NCBI RefSeq assembly: GCF_022565915.1
Contig: NZ_JAJOYX010000001.1
Location: 124,001-188,000 of the forward strand
From: Nesterenkonia sp. LB17
Lineage (GTDB): Bacteria; Actinomycetota; Actinomycetes; Actinomycetales; Micrococcaceae
Reading direction: 5' to 3'
Length of the DNA stretch: 64,000 bases
In this document: positions 37,221 to 46,078 of the stretch, in pieces
Numbering within the stretch: the stretch's first letter is position 1
How the letters are laid out: each line of letters starts with the position of its first letter
Translations under genes and position numbers: made by a program
The notes under the pieces: generated by a model
Databases searched by the model: none
What the model saw: only the letters and a program-made list of their open reading frames with translations
Told to the model about the DNA's origin: nothing

Positions 37221-37793
37221 ATGACTTCAGGCTCGTCCTCGACAGAGGAACACGTTGTTCTCCTTTCGGAGGCCGGAGCGCCCGTGGGCTCCGCCCCCAA
37301 GGCCACGGTGCACACCGCTGACACCCCGTTGCATCTCGGGTTCTCCTGCTATCTCTTCGACGCCGCGGGCCAGCTGCTGCTCACCCGTCGGGCGCTGTCC
37401 AAGACCACCTGGCCCGGTGTGTGGACCAACAGCTTCTGCGGACACCCCGGCCTGGAGGAGGAGCTCACCGACGCCGTGCGCCGGCGGGCCCACGAGGAGC
37501 TCGGTGCGGAGCTGACCGAGATCCGTGCCGCGCTGCCGGAGTTCAGGTATCGCGCGGTGGACGCCAGCGGCGTCGTCGAGAACGAGATCTGCCCGGTCTT
37601 CACCGCGGTGCTGACCTCGGAGCTGGCGCCGGTGGATGACGAGGTCAGTGAGTGGCAGTTCTGCGAGCTGGACGCCGTGAAGCGCGCCGTGGCCGATGCG
37701 CCCTTCGCGTTCAGCCCCTGGATGGTCGAGCAGCTCGCCGCCCTGGAACATCTTGCCTCGTTCAAGCAGCCCGGCCGAGGTGCCACCGCGTGA
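37221..37793 (+). CDS. idi: Isopentenyl-diphosphate delta-isomerase (type 1)
   Basis: A 190-aa Nudix-fold enzyme that interconverts IPP and DMAPP. The catalytic Cys is in NSFCGHPG and the catalytic Glu in EICPVFTA (VVENEICPVF), with the Nudix-like segment RRRAHEELGAEL. It is the first gene of the carotenoid operon and raises DMAPP supply. ATG 37221 is 6 nt after TATGCT (37209-37214), so the operon mRNA is probably leaderless. The stop overlaps crtB by 4 nt. Confidence 0.93.
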   Translation: MTSGSSSTEEHVVLLSEAGAPVGSAPKATVHTADTPLHLGFSCYLFDAAGQLLLTRRALSKTTWPGVWTNSFCGHPGLEEELTDAVRRRAHEELGAELTEIRAALPEFRYRAVDASGVVENEICPVFTAVLTSELAPVDDEVSEWQFCELDAVKRAVADAPFAFSPWMVEQLAALEHLASFKQPGRGATA

Positions 37794-38665
37794 GCGCCCC
37801 CGCTGATCCGGCAGAACACTTCACCTCCACCGCGCGTGCCGCCGCGGACCGGGTGATCTCCTCCTACTCCACCTCATTCGGGCTGGCCACCCGGCTTCTG
37901 GGTCCGCGTCACCGCAGCCACGTGCGCAGCATCTACGCCCTGGTCCGGGTCGCCGATGAGGTGGTCGACGGTGCCGCCAGCGCGGCCGGACTGGATTCGG
38001 CGCAGAAGGCCGAGGCGTTGGAGCACTATGCCGAGGAGACCCGACGCGCTCTGGCCCGCGGGTACAGCACCGATCTGGTGGTGCACGCCTTCGCCCGCAC
38101 CGCCATCGAGGCGCAGATCGGGCTGGACCTGATCGATCCCTTCTTCGACTCGATGCGCGCGGATCTGGAACCGGCCTCCTATGGCGCCGCCGAGCACGCG
38201 AGCTATGTCTACGGCTCCGCCGAGGTGATCGGGCTGATGTGTCTGCAGGTGTTCCTGCGCGAAGTCCAGCGCACGCCCGCCGAGCGCGAGATCCTCATCA
38301 ACGGGGCGCGTGCGCTGGGGGCGGCGTTCCAGAACATCAACTTTCTGCGCGACCTCGCCGAAGACACTGCGGAGCTCGGGCGCGACTACCTGGACGGCGG
38401 CGCGGGTCTCACCGAGGCCCAGCGCCAGGCGTGGGTGGACACGATCCGAGGCCAGCTCGCCGAGGCCCGGGCCGCGATGCCGCTGCTCCCGCGCGATGCG
38501 CGCACCGCGGTGCGCAGCGCCTGTGCACTGTTCGAGGCGCTGCTCGAGAAGATCGCGGTGACACCGGTGGAGGAGCTCTACCATTCAAGGGTCCGGGTCT
38601 CGAATGCCTGCAAAGCAGGGCTGGCCGCCCGGTCCGCCCTGACCACACGACTGGAGACCCACTGA
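37790..38665 (+). CDS. crtB: Phytoene synthase
   Basis: A 291-aa squalene/phytoene synthase that joins two GGPP molecules to phytoene. The two Asp-rich motifs are RVADEVVDG and RDLAEDTAELGRDYL, and YVYGSAEVIGLMCLQVF lies between them. The GTG at 37790 overlaps the idi stop as GTGA; upstream frame is idi shadow. Its stop shares one base with the ATG of crtI. GGPP must come from a crtE elsewhere. Confidence 0.93.
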   Translation: MSAPADPAEHFTSTARAAADRVISSYSTSFGLATRLLGPRHRSHVRSIYALVRVADEVVDGAASAAGLDSAQKAEALEHYAEETRRALARGYSTDLVVHAFARTAIEAQIGLDLIDPFFDSMRADLEPASYGAAEHASYVYGSAEVIGLMCLQVFLREVQRTPAEREILINGARALGAAFQNINFLRDLAEDTAELGRDYLDGGAGLTEAQRQAWVDTIRGQLAEARAAMPLLPRDARTAVRSACALFEALLEKIAVTPVEELYHSRVRVSNACKAGLAARSALTTRLETH

Positions 38666-40290
38666 TGCCTCGCACCATTGTGATCGGCGCCGGAGTCGCC
38701 GGACTCGCCAGCGCCGCGCTGCTGGCCCGTGAAGGCCATGACGTCCTGGTCCTGGAGAAGGGCACCCGCACCGGCGGTCGGGCCGGGATGCTGGCCGAGG
38801 ACGGCTTCCAGTTCGACACCGGCCCCTCCTGGTACCTGATGCCCTCGGTCTTCGAGCACTTCTACAACCTGATGGGCACGACGTCGGCGGAGCAGCTCAC
38901 GCTGGTGGACCTGGACCCCGCCTACCGGGTCTACTCCGAGCCCGAACCCGGCCGGCCGCCGTCGGCTCCGGTGGACCTGCCCAAGGGTGCGGAGCGGGTC
39001 CGGGCGCTCTTCGAGGAGCTCGAACCAGGCAGCGGGCCGGCGCTGGACAAGTACATCGCGTCGGCCAAGCGCACCACCGAGATCGCCGAGCGGCGCTTCC
39101 TCTACAACCCCTTCAAGCGGCTGGACAACCTGGCAGTCCCCGAGGTGCTCAAGTGCGCCCCGGAGCTCGCGCGGCTGCTGCTGACCTCGTTGGAGCGCTT
39201 CGTGCAGCGTCGGTTCAAGCATCCGGTGCTGCGCCAGATCCTCGGCTACCCGGCGGTATTCCTGGGCACCCGGCCGCAGGACGCGCCCGCCATGTACCAC
39301 CTGATGAGCGCCCTGGACCTCGACGACGGCGTGCGGTACCCGCTCGGCGGATTCTGGGAGGTCATCGCGAGCTTCCGGCGCCTCGCAGAAGGAGCTGGGG
39401 CCGAGATCACCACCGGCGCAGAGGTCCTCGAGATCCTCACCGAATCCGCACCTGGTTCCAGGTTCCGGACCGGCCCGCGCCGCACCGCCACCGGCGTCCG
39501 CTGGCGCGACGAGCAGGGCACGGTGCACACCGAGCGCGCCGATCACGTGGTCTCCGCGGCGGATCTGCACCACACCGAGACCGCCCTGCTCTCTGCCCAG
39601 GACCGCAGCTACCCCGAGGCCTGGTGGGACAAGGTCACTTCCGGCCCCGGTGCGGTGCTGGTGATGCTCGGGGTGCGCGGGAAGCTCCCAGAGCTCGCCC
39701 ACCATTCGCTGTTCTTCACCCGGGACTGGACCGCGAACTTCGAGTCCATCTTCGGAGCGAGCCCCTCCATCCCGACGCCAGCCTCCTCCTACGTCTGCCG
39801 GGCCAGCGCGAGCGAACCGGGACTGGCGCCGGAGGATCACGAGAACCTCTTCGTGCTGATCCCGGTCCCGGCTGACGTCTCCCTGGGCGCAGGCGGCCGC
39901 GACGGCGCCGGGGACCCGGCCGTGGAGCAGATCGCGCAGGCGGCCATCGAGCAGATCGGCGGCTGGGCCGGGATCGAGGACTTCGAGGACCGGATCGTGC
40001 TGCGTGAGACCGTCGGCCCCGCGGACTTCGCGGCGGACTACAACTCCTGGCGCGGCTCGGTGCTGGGCCAGGCGCACACGCTGCGGCAGTCCGCGATGTT
40101 CCGCCCGCAGAACGTCTCGCCCAAGGTGAGCGGGCTCTACTACGCCGGGGGCACCGTGGCGCCGGGAATCGGCGTGCCGATGTGTCTGATCAGCGCGGAG
40201 CTGGTGCTCAAGCACCTGCGCCGCGACTACAGCGCCGGACCGCTGAGTCCCGATTCGCTGCGTCCTGCGCGTGCAGGTGCGGCAGGCTGA
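38665..40290 (+). CDS. crtI: Phytoene desaturase
   Basis: A 541-aa FAD enzyme that converts phytoene to lycopene. The dinucleotide-binding site is IVIGAGVAGLASAALLAREG at the very N-terminus, followed by EKGTRTGGRAGML and FDTGPSWYLMP. The C-terminal signature is LYYAGGTVAPGIGVPMCLISAEL. ATG 38665 overlaps crtB by one base, and longer open frame upstream is not coding. Confidence 0.94.
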   Translation: MPRTIVIGAGVAGLASAALLAREGHDVLVLEKGTRTGGRAGMLAEDGFQFDTGPSWYLMPSVFEHFYNLMGTTSAEQLTLVDLDPAYRVYSEPEPGRPPSAPVDLPKGAERVRALFEELEPGSGPALDKYIASAKRTTEIAERRFLYNPFKRLDNLAVPEVLKCAPELARLLLTSLERFVQRRFKHPVLRQILGYPAVFLGTRPQDAPAMYHLMSALDLDDGVRYPLGGFWEVIASFRRLAEGAGAEITTGAEVLEILTESAPGSRFRTGPRRTATGVRWRDEQGTVHTERADHVVSAADLHHTETALLSAQDRSYPEAWWDKVTSGPGAVLVMLGVRGKLPELAHHSLFFTRDWTANFESIFGASPSIPTPASSYVCRASASEPGLAPEDHENLFVLIPVPADVSLGAGGRDGAGDPAVEQIAQAAIEQIGGWAGIEDFEDRIVLRETVGPADFAADYNSWRGSVLGQAHTLRQSAMFRPQNVSPKVSGLYYAGGTVAPGIGVPMCLISAELVLKHLRRDYSAGPLSPDSLRPARAGAAG

Positions 40291-40296
40291 TCACGC

Positions 40297-40653
40297 GTGT
40301 CCTTCCTGTACCTGGCCGGGCTGCTGCTGGCCACCTTCTGCATGCTGCTCATCGATCGGCGCTTCCGGCTCTTCTTCTTCGCGGACCCGCGCGTGGCCGC
40401 GGTGGTGACCCTTCTCGGCGTCGTCTTCTTCCTGCTCTGGGACTTCGCCGGCATCGGGCTGGGGATCTTCCTGATGGGTCAGAGCCGCTATCTCACCGGG
40501 GTCGTGCTCGGGCCTGAGATGCCGCTGGAGGAGCCGGTGTTCCTGATGTTCCTGAGTCTGTGCACCATGATCATCTACACCGGTGCGGCCAGGTTCCTCG
40601 GCCACCGGGCCGAGCAGAGCCGACTCCGTGCGCGCAGCGGAGGGGGTTCCTAG
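40297..40653 (+). CDS. crtYe: C50 carotenoid epsilon/gamma-cyclase subunit 1
   Basis: A 118-aa membrane protein with three helices and the lycopene cyclase domain motif PEMPLEEPVFLMF. It is one half of the heterodimeric cyclase that, together with CrtEb, closes the rings of C50 carotenoids such as decaprenoxanthin or sarcinaxanthin. GTG start at 40297, 6 nt after crtI. It is followed without a gap by the second subunit. Which ring type results cannot be told from sequence by eye. Confidence 0.85.
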   Translation: MSFLYLAGLLLATFCMLLIDRRFRLFFFADPRVAAVVTLLGVVFFLLWDFAGIGLGIFLMGQSRYLTGVVLGPEMPLEEPVFLMFLSLCTMIIYTGAARFLGHRAEQSRLRARSGGGS

Positions 40654-41004
40654 ATGGCGTATCTCTGGCTGAGTCTGGCCTTCATGGTCCCGGCGGTGCT
40701 CGCCGCGGTGCTGCTGCGCCGCACCATCCATTGGGGTGCAGCGGCGCTGACCACCGCGCTGCTGCTGGGCCTGACCGCGGTCTTCGACAATGTGATCATC
40801 GGACTGGACATCGTACGCTACGGCCACGAACATCTGATGGGCCTCTACCTGGGACTGGCGCCGCTGGAGGACTTCAGCTATTCGCTGGCCGCGGTGCTTC
40901 TGCTCCCTGCCGCCTGGCACCTGCTGCGCCAGCGGAAGCCGACGCGCGCCGGGGGCAGCGTTGAAGCCGACCCGGGACGCGGCACGAACGAGTCGCGCGG
41001 ATGA
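40654..41004 (+). CDS. crtYf: C50 carotenoid epsilon/gamma-cyclase subunit 2
   Basis: A 116-aa three-helix membrane protein, the partner of the preceding subunit. It has the second cyclase-domain signature LGLAPLEDFSYSLAAVLLL and FDNVIIGLDIVRY. Its ATG directly follows the stop codon of subunit 1, and its own stop overlaps crtEb (ATGA). It ends with a polar tail RGTNESRG. Confidence 0.85.
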   Translation: MAYLWLSLAFMVPAVLAAVLLRRTIHWGAAALTTALLLGLTAVFDNVIIGLDIVRYGHEHLMGLYLGLAPLEDFSYSLAAVLLLPAAWHLLRQRKPTRAGGSVEADPGRGTNESRG

Positions 41005-41867
41005 GCCTGATCCGTCAGCTGCTGCTGTCCTCGCGCCCCTTCAGCTGGATCAACACCGCGTTCCCCTTCGCCGCCGCCTATCTCTTCGCGGCGCGGGAGA
41101 TCGACTGGGTGCTGGTGCTCGGCGCGCTGTTCTTCCTGATCCCCTACAACGTGGCGATGTATGGAATCAACGACGTCTTCGACTATGAATCGGATCTGCG
41201 CAATCCACGCAAGGGCGGCATCGAGGGCGCGCTGCTGGACCCGGAGCTGCACCCGACCGTGCTGTGGATCTCTGCGTTGAGCACCGTGCCGCCGGCGCTG
41301 CTGCTGATGCTCGGCGGTGGGCCCCTGACCTGGGCGGCGATGCTGGTGAGCCTCTTCGCCGTCGCCGCCTACTCGGTCAAGGGGCTGCGGTTCAAGGAGC
41401 GGCCGTTCCTGGACTCGCTGACCTCCAGCACCCACTTCGCCAGCCCCGCCGTGGTCGGATTCGCGCTCGCCCATGACCGGGTCGGCTTCACCCCGGGGCC
41501 CACTGAGCTGATCATCCTGGGCGCGTTCTTCCTCTGGGGCATGGCAGCCCACGCGTTCGGCGCCGTCCAGGACGTGGTGCCCGACCGCGAAGCCGGCATC
41601 TCCTCGGTGGCCACCGCGATCGGCGCGCGGTCCACCGTGCGGATGGCGGTGCTGCTCTGGGCCGGCGCCGGGGTGCTGCTTCTCCTCGGGCAATGGCCCA
41701 CCCCGCTGGCCGCGCTGCTCGTGATCCCCTACATGGCGATCTCGCTGCCCTGGTTCAACGTCCCCGATGAGACCTCCGCCGCGGTGAACTCCGCCTGGCG
41801 GAAGTTCATCTGGCTGAACTACGGCTGCGGATTCCTGGCGACGATGATGCTGATCTGGTTCTGGTGA
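41001..41867 (+). CDS. crtEb: Lycopene elongase / UbiA-type prenyltransferase
   Basis: A 288-aa membrane prenyltransferase that adds two C5 units to lycopene to give C50 flavuxanthin-type product. The first Asp-rich motif is NDVFDYESD (residues 57-65) and the second AVQDVVPDREAGISSVATAIGA. About seven helices. As last gene of the operon it defines the pathway as C50. The stop codon falls inside a triplicated 15-mer. Confidence 0.9.
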   Translation: MSLIRQLLLSSRPFSWINTAFPFAAAYLFAAREIDWVLVLGALFFLIPYNVAMYGINDVFDYESDLRNPRKGGIEGALLDPELHPTVLWISALSTVPPALLLMLGGGPLTWAAMLVSLFAVAAYSVKGLRFKERPFLDSLTSSTHFASPAVVGFALAHDRVGFTPGPTELIILGAFFLWGMAAHAFGAVQDVVPDREAGISSVATAIGARSTVRMAVLLWAGAGVLLLLGQWPTPLAALLVIPYMAISLPWFNVPDETSAAVNSAWRKFIWLNYGCGFLATMMLIWFW

Positions 41868-41906
41868 GGCTGCTCGTGGTGAGGCTGCGCGTGGTGCGGC
41901 TGCTCA
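41862..41906. repeat. 15-nt tandem repeat, three copies, over two gene ends
   Basis: Units of the form TGGTGMGGCTGCKCR at 41862-41876, 41877-41891 and 41892-41906. The first contains the crtEb stop codon and the last reaches the stop of the convergent VOC gene. It fills the intergenic space. Confidence 0.8.
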
Positions 41907-42314
41907 GCGCGACGCATTGACCATCCAGGGGACCCCGAACCTGTCGGTGAGCATCCCGAAGGTGTCGCCCCAGGGGGACTTCGCCATCGGTTCGTTGATC
42001 TCCGCGCCCTCGGAGAGCTTCTCCCACCACTTCTCGAGCGTCGTGTGCTCGGCGTCGTCAGGGGCGCTGTTGCTCAGCGACACCGTGCCCAGCACGCTGG
42101 GCATGCCCGGAGGCGCATCGGCGGCCATCAGGTGGACCCCGCGCTCGATGAACAGCGACCCGTGCATGATCAGGTCCTTGGACTCATCCTCGGTGCCCAT
42201 GCCCTGGGCGTAGGTCATCATCTCCAGGTCTCCGCCGAAGACCGAGTGGTAGAACTCCAGCGCGTGGCGGGCAGTCCCGGAGAACTGCAGGTAGGGGGTC
42301 AGGCCGATGGTCAT
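41904..42314 (-). CDS. VOC-family (PhnB/glyoxalase-like) protein
   Basis: A 136-aa single vicinal-oxygen-chelate domain. It reads TIGLTPYLQFSGTARHALEFYHSVFGGDLEMMTYAQ, ends GDTFGMLTDRFGVPWMVN, and has the usual VHLMAADAP strand, all typical of the PhnB-like group (the long stretch is at residues 2-37). The substrate is unknown and many members have no known reaction. It is convergent with the carotenoid operon and follows a separate strong hairpin on the purB side. Confidence 0.85.
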   Translation of the reverse strand: MTIGLTPYLQFSGTARHALEFYHSVFGGDLEMMTYAQGMGTEDESKDLIMHGSLFIERGVHLMAADAPPGMPSVLGTVSLSNSAPDDAEHTTLEKWWEKLSEGAEINEPMAKSPWGDTFGMLTDRFGVPWMVNASR

Positions 42315-42397
42315 GGCGAACCTTCCGTGATCAGAGTCAGGTGAACGTCGTCATTCTCACCTGACAGCGAGCACAGGGGAAGACCTGCAGGCCCCCC

Positions 42398-42438
42398 GCG
42401 CCGAGCCCCCGCGCCGAGACCCCGCGGGGGCTCGGCGC
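42398..42438 (-). terminator. 15-bp perfect hairpin, terminator for purB
   Basis: Arms GCGCCGAGCCCCCGC and GCGGGGGCTCGGCGC pair perfectly around an 11-nt loop. It begins 22 nt after the purB stop on the minus strand. Very stable; no U-run, as common in high-GC genomes. Confidence 0.75.
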
Positions 42439-42460
42439 AGCGTGCTCAGCCGCAGCGTGT

Positions 42461-43915
42461 TCAGCCGCGGGGCGCGAACTCCACCGCCAGCTGGGCGGCC
42501 AGGCCGGTGTAGGCGCCGGGGGTCAGCTGGGCGAGCCGGGCTTCGGCGTCCTTGCTCAGGCCGAGTCCGGTGACGAACTCCTTGAGCTTCTCGGCGTCCA
42601 CCCGACGACCGCGGGTGAGCTCCTTGAGCCGCTCGTACGGGTTCTGCATGTCGGCTACGCCGGCGATGGCCTCGGCGCGCATCACGGTCTGGATGGCCTC
42701 GCCGAGGACCTCCCAGTTCGCGTCGAGATCTGCCGCGATCACCTCCGCGGCGACGTCGAGCTGCTTGAGTCCCTTGCTCATATTGCTCAGTGCCAGCACC
42801 GAATGGCCCATCGCGGTGCCGATGTTGCGCTGGCCGGAGGAGTCGGTGAGATCGCGCTGCCAGCGGGACTCCACCAGCGTGGAGCCCAGCGCGTCGAGCA
42901 GCGCGTTGGAGATCTCCAGGTTGGCCTCGGCGTTCTCGAAGCGGATCGGGTTGACCTTGTGCGGCATGGTGGAGGAGCCGGTGGCGCCGGCGACCGGGAT
43001 CTGCCGGAAGAACCCGATGGAGATGTAGCTCCACACATCCACGCAGAGCCCGTGCAGGATCCGGTTGAACCGGGCCATGTCCGCGTAGAGCTCGGCCTGA
43101 TAGTCGTGGGACTCGATCTGGGTGGTCAGCGGGTTGAAGGTGAGGCCCAGCTTCTCCACGAACCGCTGCGCCAGAGCGGGCCAGTCGGCCTCGGGGGCGG
43201 CGGCGAGGTGCGCGGCGTAGGTGCCGGTGGCGCCGTTGATCTTGCCCAGGAACTCCTGGGACTCGATCCGGCGCAGCTGGCGACGCAGCCGATGAACGAA
43301 GACCGCGATCTCCTTGCCCAGCGTGGTCGGGGTGGCCGGCTGTCCGTGGGTGCGCGAGAGCATCGGCACCTCGGCGGCGTCCTGAGCCAGCTCAGCCAGC
43401 CCGTCCAGGGTCGTGCGGGCGGCAGGGAGCCAGACCTCGGCCACGGCGTCGCGGATCCCCAGAGCGTAGGAGAGGTTGTTGATGTCCTCGCTGGTGCAGG
43501 CGAAGTGCACCAGCGGGGTGAGCTCGCTGAGCCCCAGCCCCTCGAGCCGACGGGCGATGAAGTACTCCACGGCCTTCACATCGTGGTGGGTCTGCGCCTC
43601 GATGGCGCCGAGCTCGGAGAGCTGCTCAGGTCCGAACTCGGTGACGATGCCGCGCAGCCCGTTGACCTGCTCCGCCGTGAGGGTGGGGAGCCCGGAGAGC
43701 ACCTGTTCGGAGCAGAGGTGGATGAACCATTCGACCTCCACATGGATCCGGTGCCGGTTCAGCGCCGCCTCGGAGAGGTGATCCACCAGCGGCGCCACCG
43801 CGCTGCGATACCGGCCGTCCAGGGCGCCCAGGGCGATCTGCGGCTGCGCATCAGCGAGCCGGACGCGGGTCGGAGAGACGGTGGGCGCAGCGGTGACATC
43901 AGTGGAGTGGGCCAT
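42461..43915 (-). CDS. purB: Adenylosuccinate lyase
   Basis: A 484-aa fumarase/aspartase-superfamily enzyme that releases fumarate from adenylosuccinate and from SAICAR in purine synthesis. The superfamily signature is GSSTMPHKVNPIRFENAE. Other markers are HFACTSEDINNLSY and SRTHGQPATPTTLGKEIAVF. Length fits the longer, E. coli PurB-like class. AAGAAT lies 6 nt before ATG 43915 and could be a leaderless -10. A perfect hairpin follows the gene. Confidence 0.95.
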   Translation of the reverse strand: MAHSTDVTAAPTVSPTRVRLADAQPQIALGALDGRYRSAVAPLVDHLSEAALNRHRIHVEVEWFIHLCSEQVLSGLPTLTAEQVNGLRGIVTEFGPEQLSELGAIEAQTHHDVKAVEYFIARRLEGLGLSELTPLVHFACTSEDINNLSYALGIRDAVAEVWLPAARTTLDGLAELAQDAAEVPMLSRTHGQPATPTTLGKEIAVFVHRLRRQLRRIESQEFLGKINGATGTYAAHLAAAPEADWPALAQRFVEKLGLTFNPLTTQIESHDYQAELYADMARFNRILHGLCVDVWSYISIGFFRQIPVAGATGSSTMPHKVNPIRFENAEANLEISNALLDALGSTLVESRWQRDLTDSSGQRNIGTAMGHSVLALSNMSKGLKQLDVAAEVIAADLDANWEVLGEAIQTVMRAEAIAGVADMQNPYERLKELTRGRRVDAEKLKEFVTGLGLSKDAEARLAQLTPGAYTGLAAQLAVEFAPRG

Positions 43916-44107
43916 GGCCTGATTCTTTCATGAGTTTTCCCCAGCACCGGCGACGACGACGCCGCGCGGCAGGGTGCTCCACGGGTCCCGTGACGGAGGA
44001 TCACCCGCGGGTGCGGGTGCCTAGATTGGGAAGTGTCAACAGGGTCTCAGCAGGGCCGGCGCCGGCACTCCTCTGCCAGCCCATGCAGAACAAGGATGTG
44101 AGCAAGC

Positions 44108-44572
44108 ATGGTCTTCTCCCGGGCCGCCCAGCAGTTCGACGAGGCGGCGGAGCACTATGAGCAGGCGGCGATGCGGCTGGACGCCGTGGCCGAACGCTCC
44201 GAGGAGTGTGTGCAGGCGATCATCGCCGGGCGAGACGGGATCCACTGGCACTCTCCAGCCGGTCAGGCCTTCACCGCCGTGACCTTCCACCATGTCGGAG
44301 AATGCCGGAGACGGCAGTCCCGGCTCTTCGAGATGTCCGCGAGCGCCAGGATCATCGCGACAGATCTGCGCGAGCAGGCCCAGCGGGCGCGGCTGCTGGC
44401 CGCGGCCGTGGATGCCGCACTCGCTGCCGTCCCGGCGGCCGGCACCGAGCTCGCGACCCAGGCGCTGGTGCACGGCGCCCGGGGCGCCTCGGAGAGCGCC
44501 GAAGGTTTCCTTCGGTTCGTGGAGTCCCACGGCGGCCTTCCGCTGGCCCGCCTGGCGGCTGCGCAGGGGTGA
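44108..44572 (+). CDS. WXG100-like helical protein of unknown function
   Basis: A 154-aa, nearly all-helical protein. The first half resembles an ESX/WXG100 hairpin: a helix (FDEAAEHYEQAAMRLDAVAERSEE), a turn with Trp47 in GIHWHSPAGQAFTAV, then a second helix. The WHSPAG turn replaces the strict W-x-G. The second half is Ala-rich helices (LLAAAVDAALAAVPAAG). No signal peptide. AAGGATG provides a ribosome site and TAGATT at 44022-44027 a possible -10. The hydrolase gene starts 6 nt later, so the two form an operon and probably a complex. I do not recognise a characterised family. Confidence 0.6.
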   Translation: MVFSRAAQQFDEAAEHYEQAAMRLDAVAERSEECVQAIIAGRDGIHWHSPAGQAFTAVTFHHVGECRRRQSRLFEMSASARIIATDLREQAQRARLLAAAVDAALAAVPAAGTELATQALVHGARGASESAEGFLRFVESHGGLPLARLAAAQG

Positions 44573-44578
44573 GCTGCG

Positions 44579-46078
44579 GTGTTCGTCATCGCCGAGGATC
44601 ACTACGGCGAACCCGCCCCGCGGAGGTATTCCGTGCAGGCCCACGGGGGGCCCACCGAGCTGAATCTGGTGCTGGAGAGTCTGCAGATCGCGGCCCAGGG
44701 GCTGACCCGCGCCGACGCCGTCGCTGAAGAGCAGCGCCGCGCACTGGGCGGCATCACGGCCGAGATCATCGGCTCGGTGGCCGGGCTCGCGCTGCATTGG
44801 CGGATCCCGATGCTGGGGGCGCAGCTGGGAATCAGCCTGGCCGAGACCTCGGTGGGGGCCTGGGCCATGGGGGAGACCGCGCGCGCCGTGCGCAGCGCGC
44901 ACGATCGCTATCGGGACACCGAGGCGCTGCTGGCGCGCTCGATGGGCACCGCGAGGCATCTTGCACAGTATCCGCAGATCCACCCACACCTGATGGACCC
45001 ACAGGGGGACAAGGCGCTCGCCGACGCCTGGGGTCGCACCGCCGTGGTGAGCCTTGGCCAGGGGTCCCAGCTGGTGCTGAACCTGCTGGCCAGGAAGCAC
45101 CCGGTGCTGCGGTCTTCCAAGGAGGCGTCCGGACTGGTGGCCCAGTCGCTGCTGGAGAAGGCCCGTCGGATCTCCCGCGAGAGCACCCAGACGCTGAAGC
45201 GGAAGACCCGTCCGCTCGCCGCGACCGAGGTGGACCTGCTCAGCGATCACCTCCAGGGCCAGTCCGAGGTCGCGACGCTCGGAGACTTCAGCATCTCCTC
45301 ACGGCCCCAGCCGGGTGCGAGCACCCGGCATGTCATCCATATCCCAGGGCTGGAACTCCCCGCGGGGCTGGAAGACATGGACCTGGACGGTCTGGCGCAG
45401 GGCCAGCTGGATCTGAGTGCGGGGCGCGGGCTCAACAGTCTCCTGGACGCGGGGACCAACGAGTCGGCGCACCTGCAGGGGGTCATCGATCAGGCGCTGC
45501 AGGACTCCGGGGCCCGGCCCGGGGACGAGCTGATCATCACCGGGTACTCCCTGGGTGGGCTGCATGCACTGAACATCGCTGCCGGCGGCACGCTGGGACG
45601 CAAGTACCGGATCTCCCAGGTCGCCACCGTGGCCGCTCCCGGCCGTGAGGGTCCGGCGCTCCCAGGAGTCAGGACCACCAGTTTCCAGGACGCCAATGAC
45701 CCGGTCCCGCGGCTGCTCGGCGGGCCGAGCGAGCTCTCGGCGGATCGGGTGGAGATCACCTACGAGCATCAGGCTCCGAAGGCCGAGCCCGGGGGAGTCT
45801 TCGGCGCCAGCCACGGCTACGCGCACAACATCGACGCCATCCGGATCCTCGAGGGTCAGGCGACGGATCATCTGGATGAGGGGCAGCGTGCCCAGCTCGC
45901 GGAGCTCGACGAATCGCTGCGCGGAGCCCACGAGGCCACGGTCTATTCCACCGAATGGGACTCTGAGGGAGTGGAGAAGCTCGAGGAGGCCATCGCGGAG
46001 CTGGCGGGACGCATGGAGGAGCTTCCCTCCGGCTCAGGCCTCGAGCGGGCGCAGGATGAAGCGGTTGAGCAGCGCTGA
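44579..46078 (+). CDS. Alpha/beta-hydrolase (lipase-like) with helical N-terminus
   Basis: A 499-aa protein. Roughly residues 1-230 are helical, with a hydrophobic segment ITAEIIGSVAGLALHW and no signal peptide. The C-terminal part is a class-3-lipase-like hydrolase with nucleophile Ser324 in GYSLGGLHAL, candidate acids Asp371/Asp374 in FQDANDPVP, and candidate His412 or His416 in SHGYAHNID. A helical leader plus hydrolase, encoded directly after a WXG-like protein, recalls type VII secreted effectors, but no ESX machinery genes are in the window. Starts at GTG 44579. The 3' end overlaps the convergent holin-family gene by 45 nt. Confidence 0.65.
   Translation: MFVIAEDHYGEPAPRRYSVQAHGGPTELNLVLESLQIAAQGLTRADAVAEEQRRALGGITAEIIGSVAGLALHWRIPMLGAQLGISLAETSVGAWAMGETARAVRSAHDRYRDTEALLARSMGTARHLAQYPQIHPHLMDPQGDKALADAWGRTAVVSLGQGSQLVLNLLARKHPVLRSSKEASGLVAQSLLEKARRISRESTQTLKRKTRPLAATEVDLLSDHLQGQSEVATLGDFSISSRPQPGASTRHVIHIPGLELPAGLEDMDLDGLAQGQLDLSAGRGLNSLLDAGTNESAHLQGVIDQALQDSGARPGDELIITGYSLGGLHALNIAAGGTLGRKYRISQVATVAAPGREGPALPGVRTTSFQDANDPVPRLLGGPSELSADRVEITYEHQAPKAEPGGVFGASHGYAHNIDAIRILEGQATDHLDEGQRAQLAELDESLRGAHEATVYSTEWDSEGVEKLEEAIAELAGRMEELPSGSGLERAQDEAVEQR

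Noticed and set aside
42398-42438. The 15-bp palindrome as an insertion-sequence end
   Set aside because: No transposase or target duplication nearby; position directly after purB fits a terminator.
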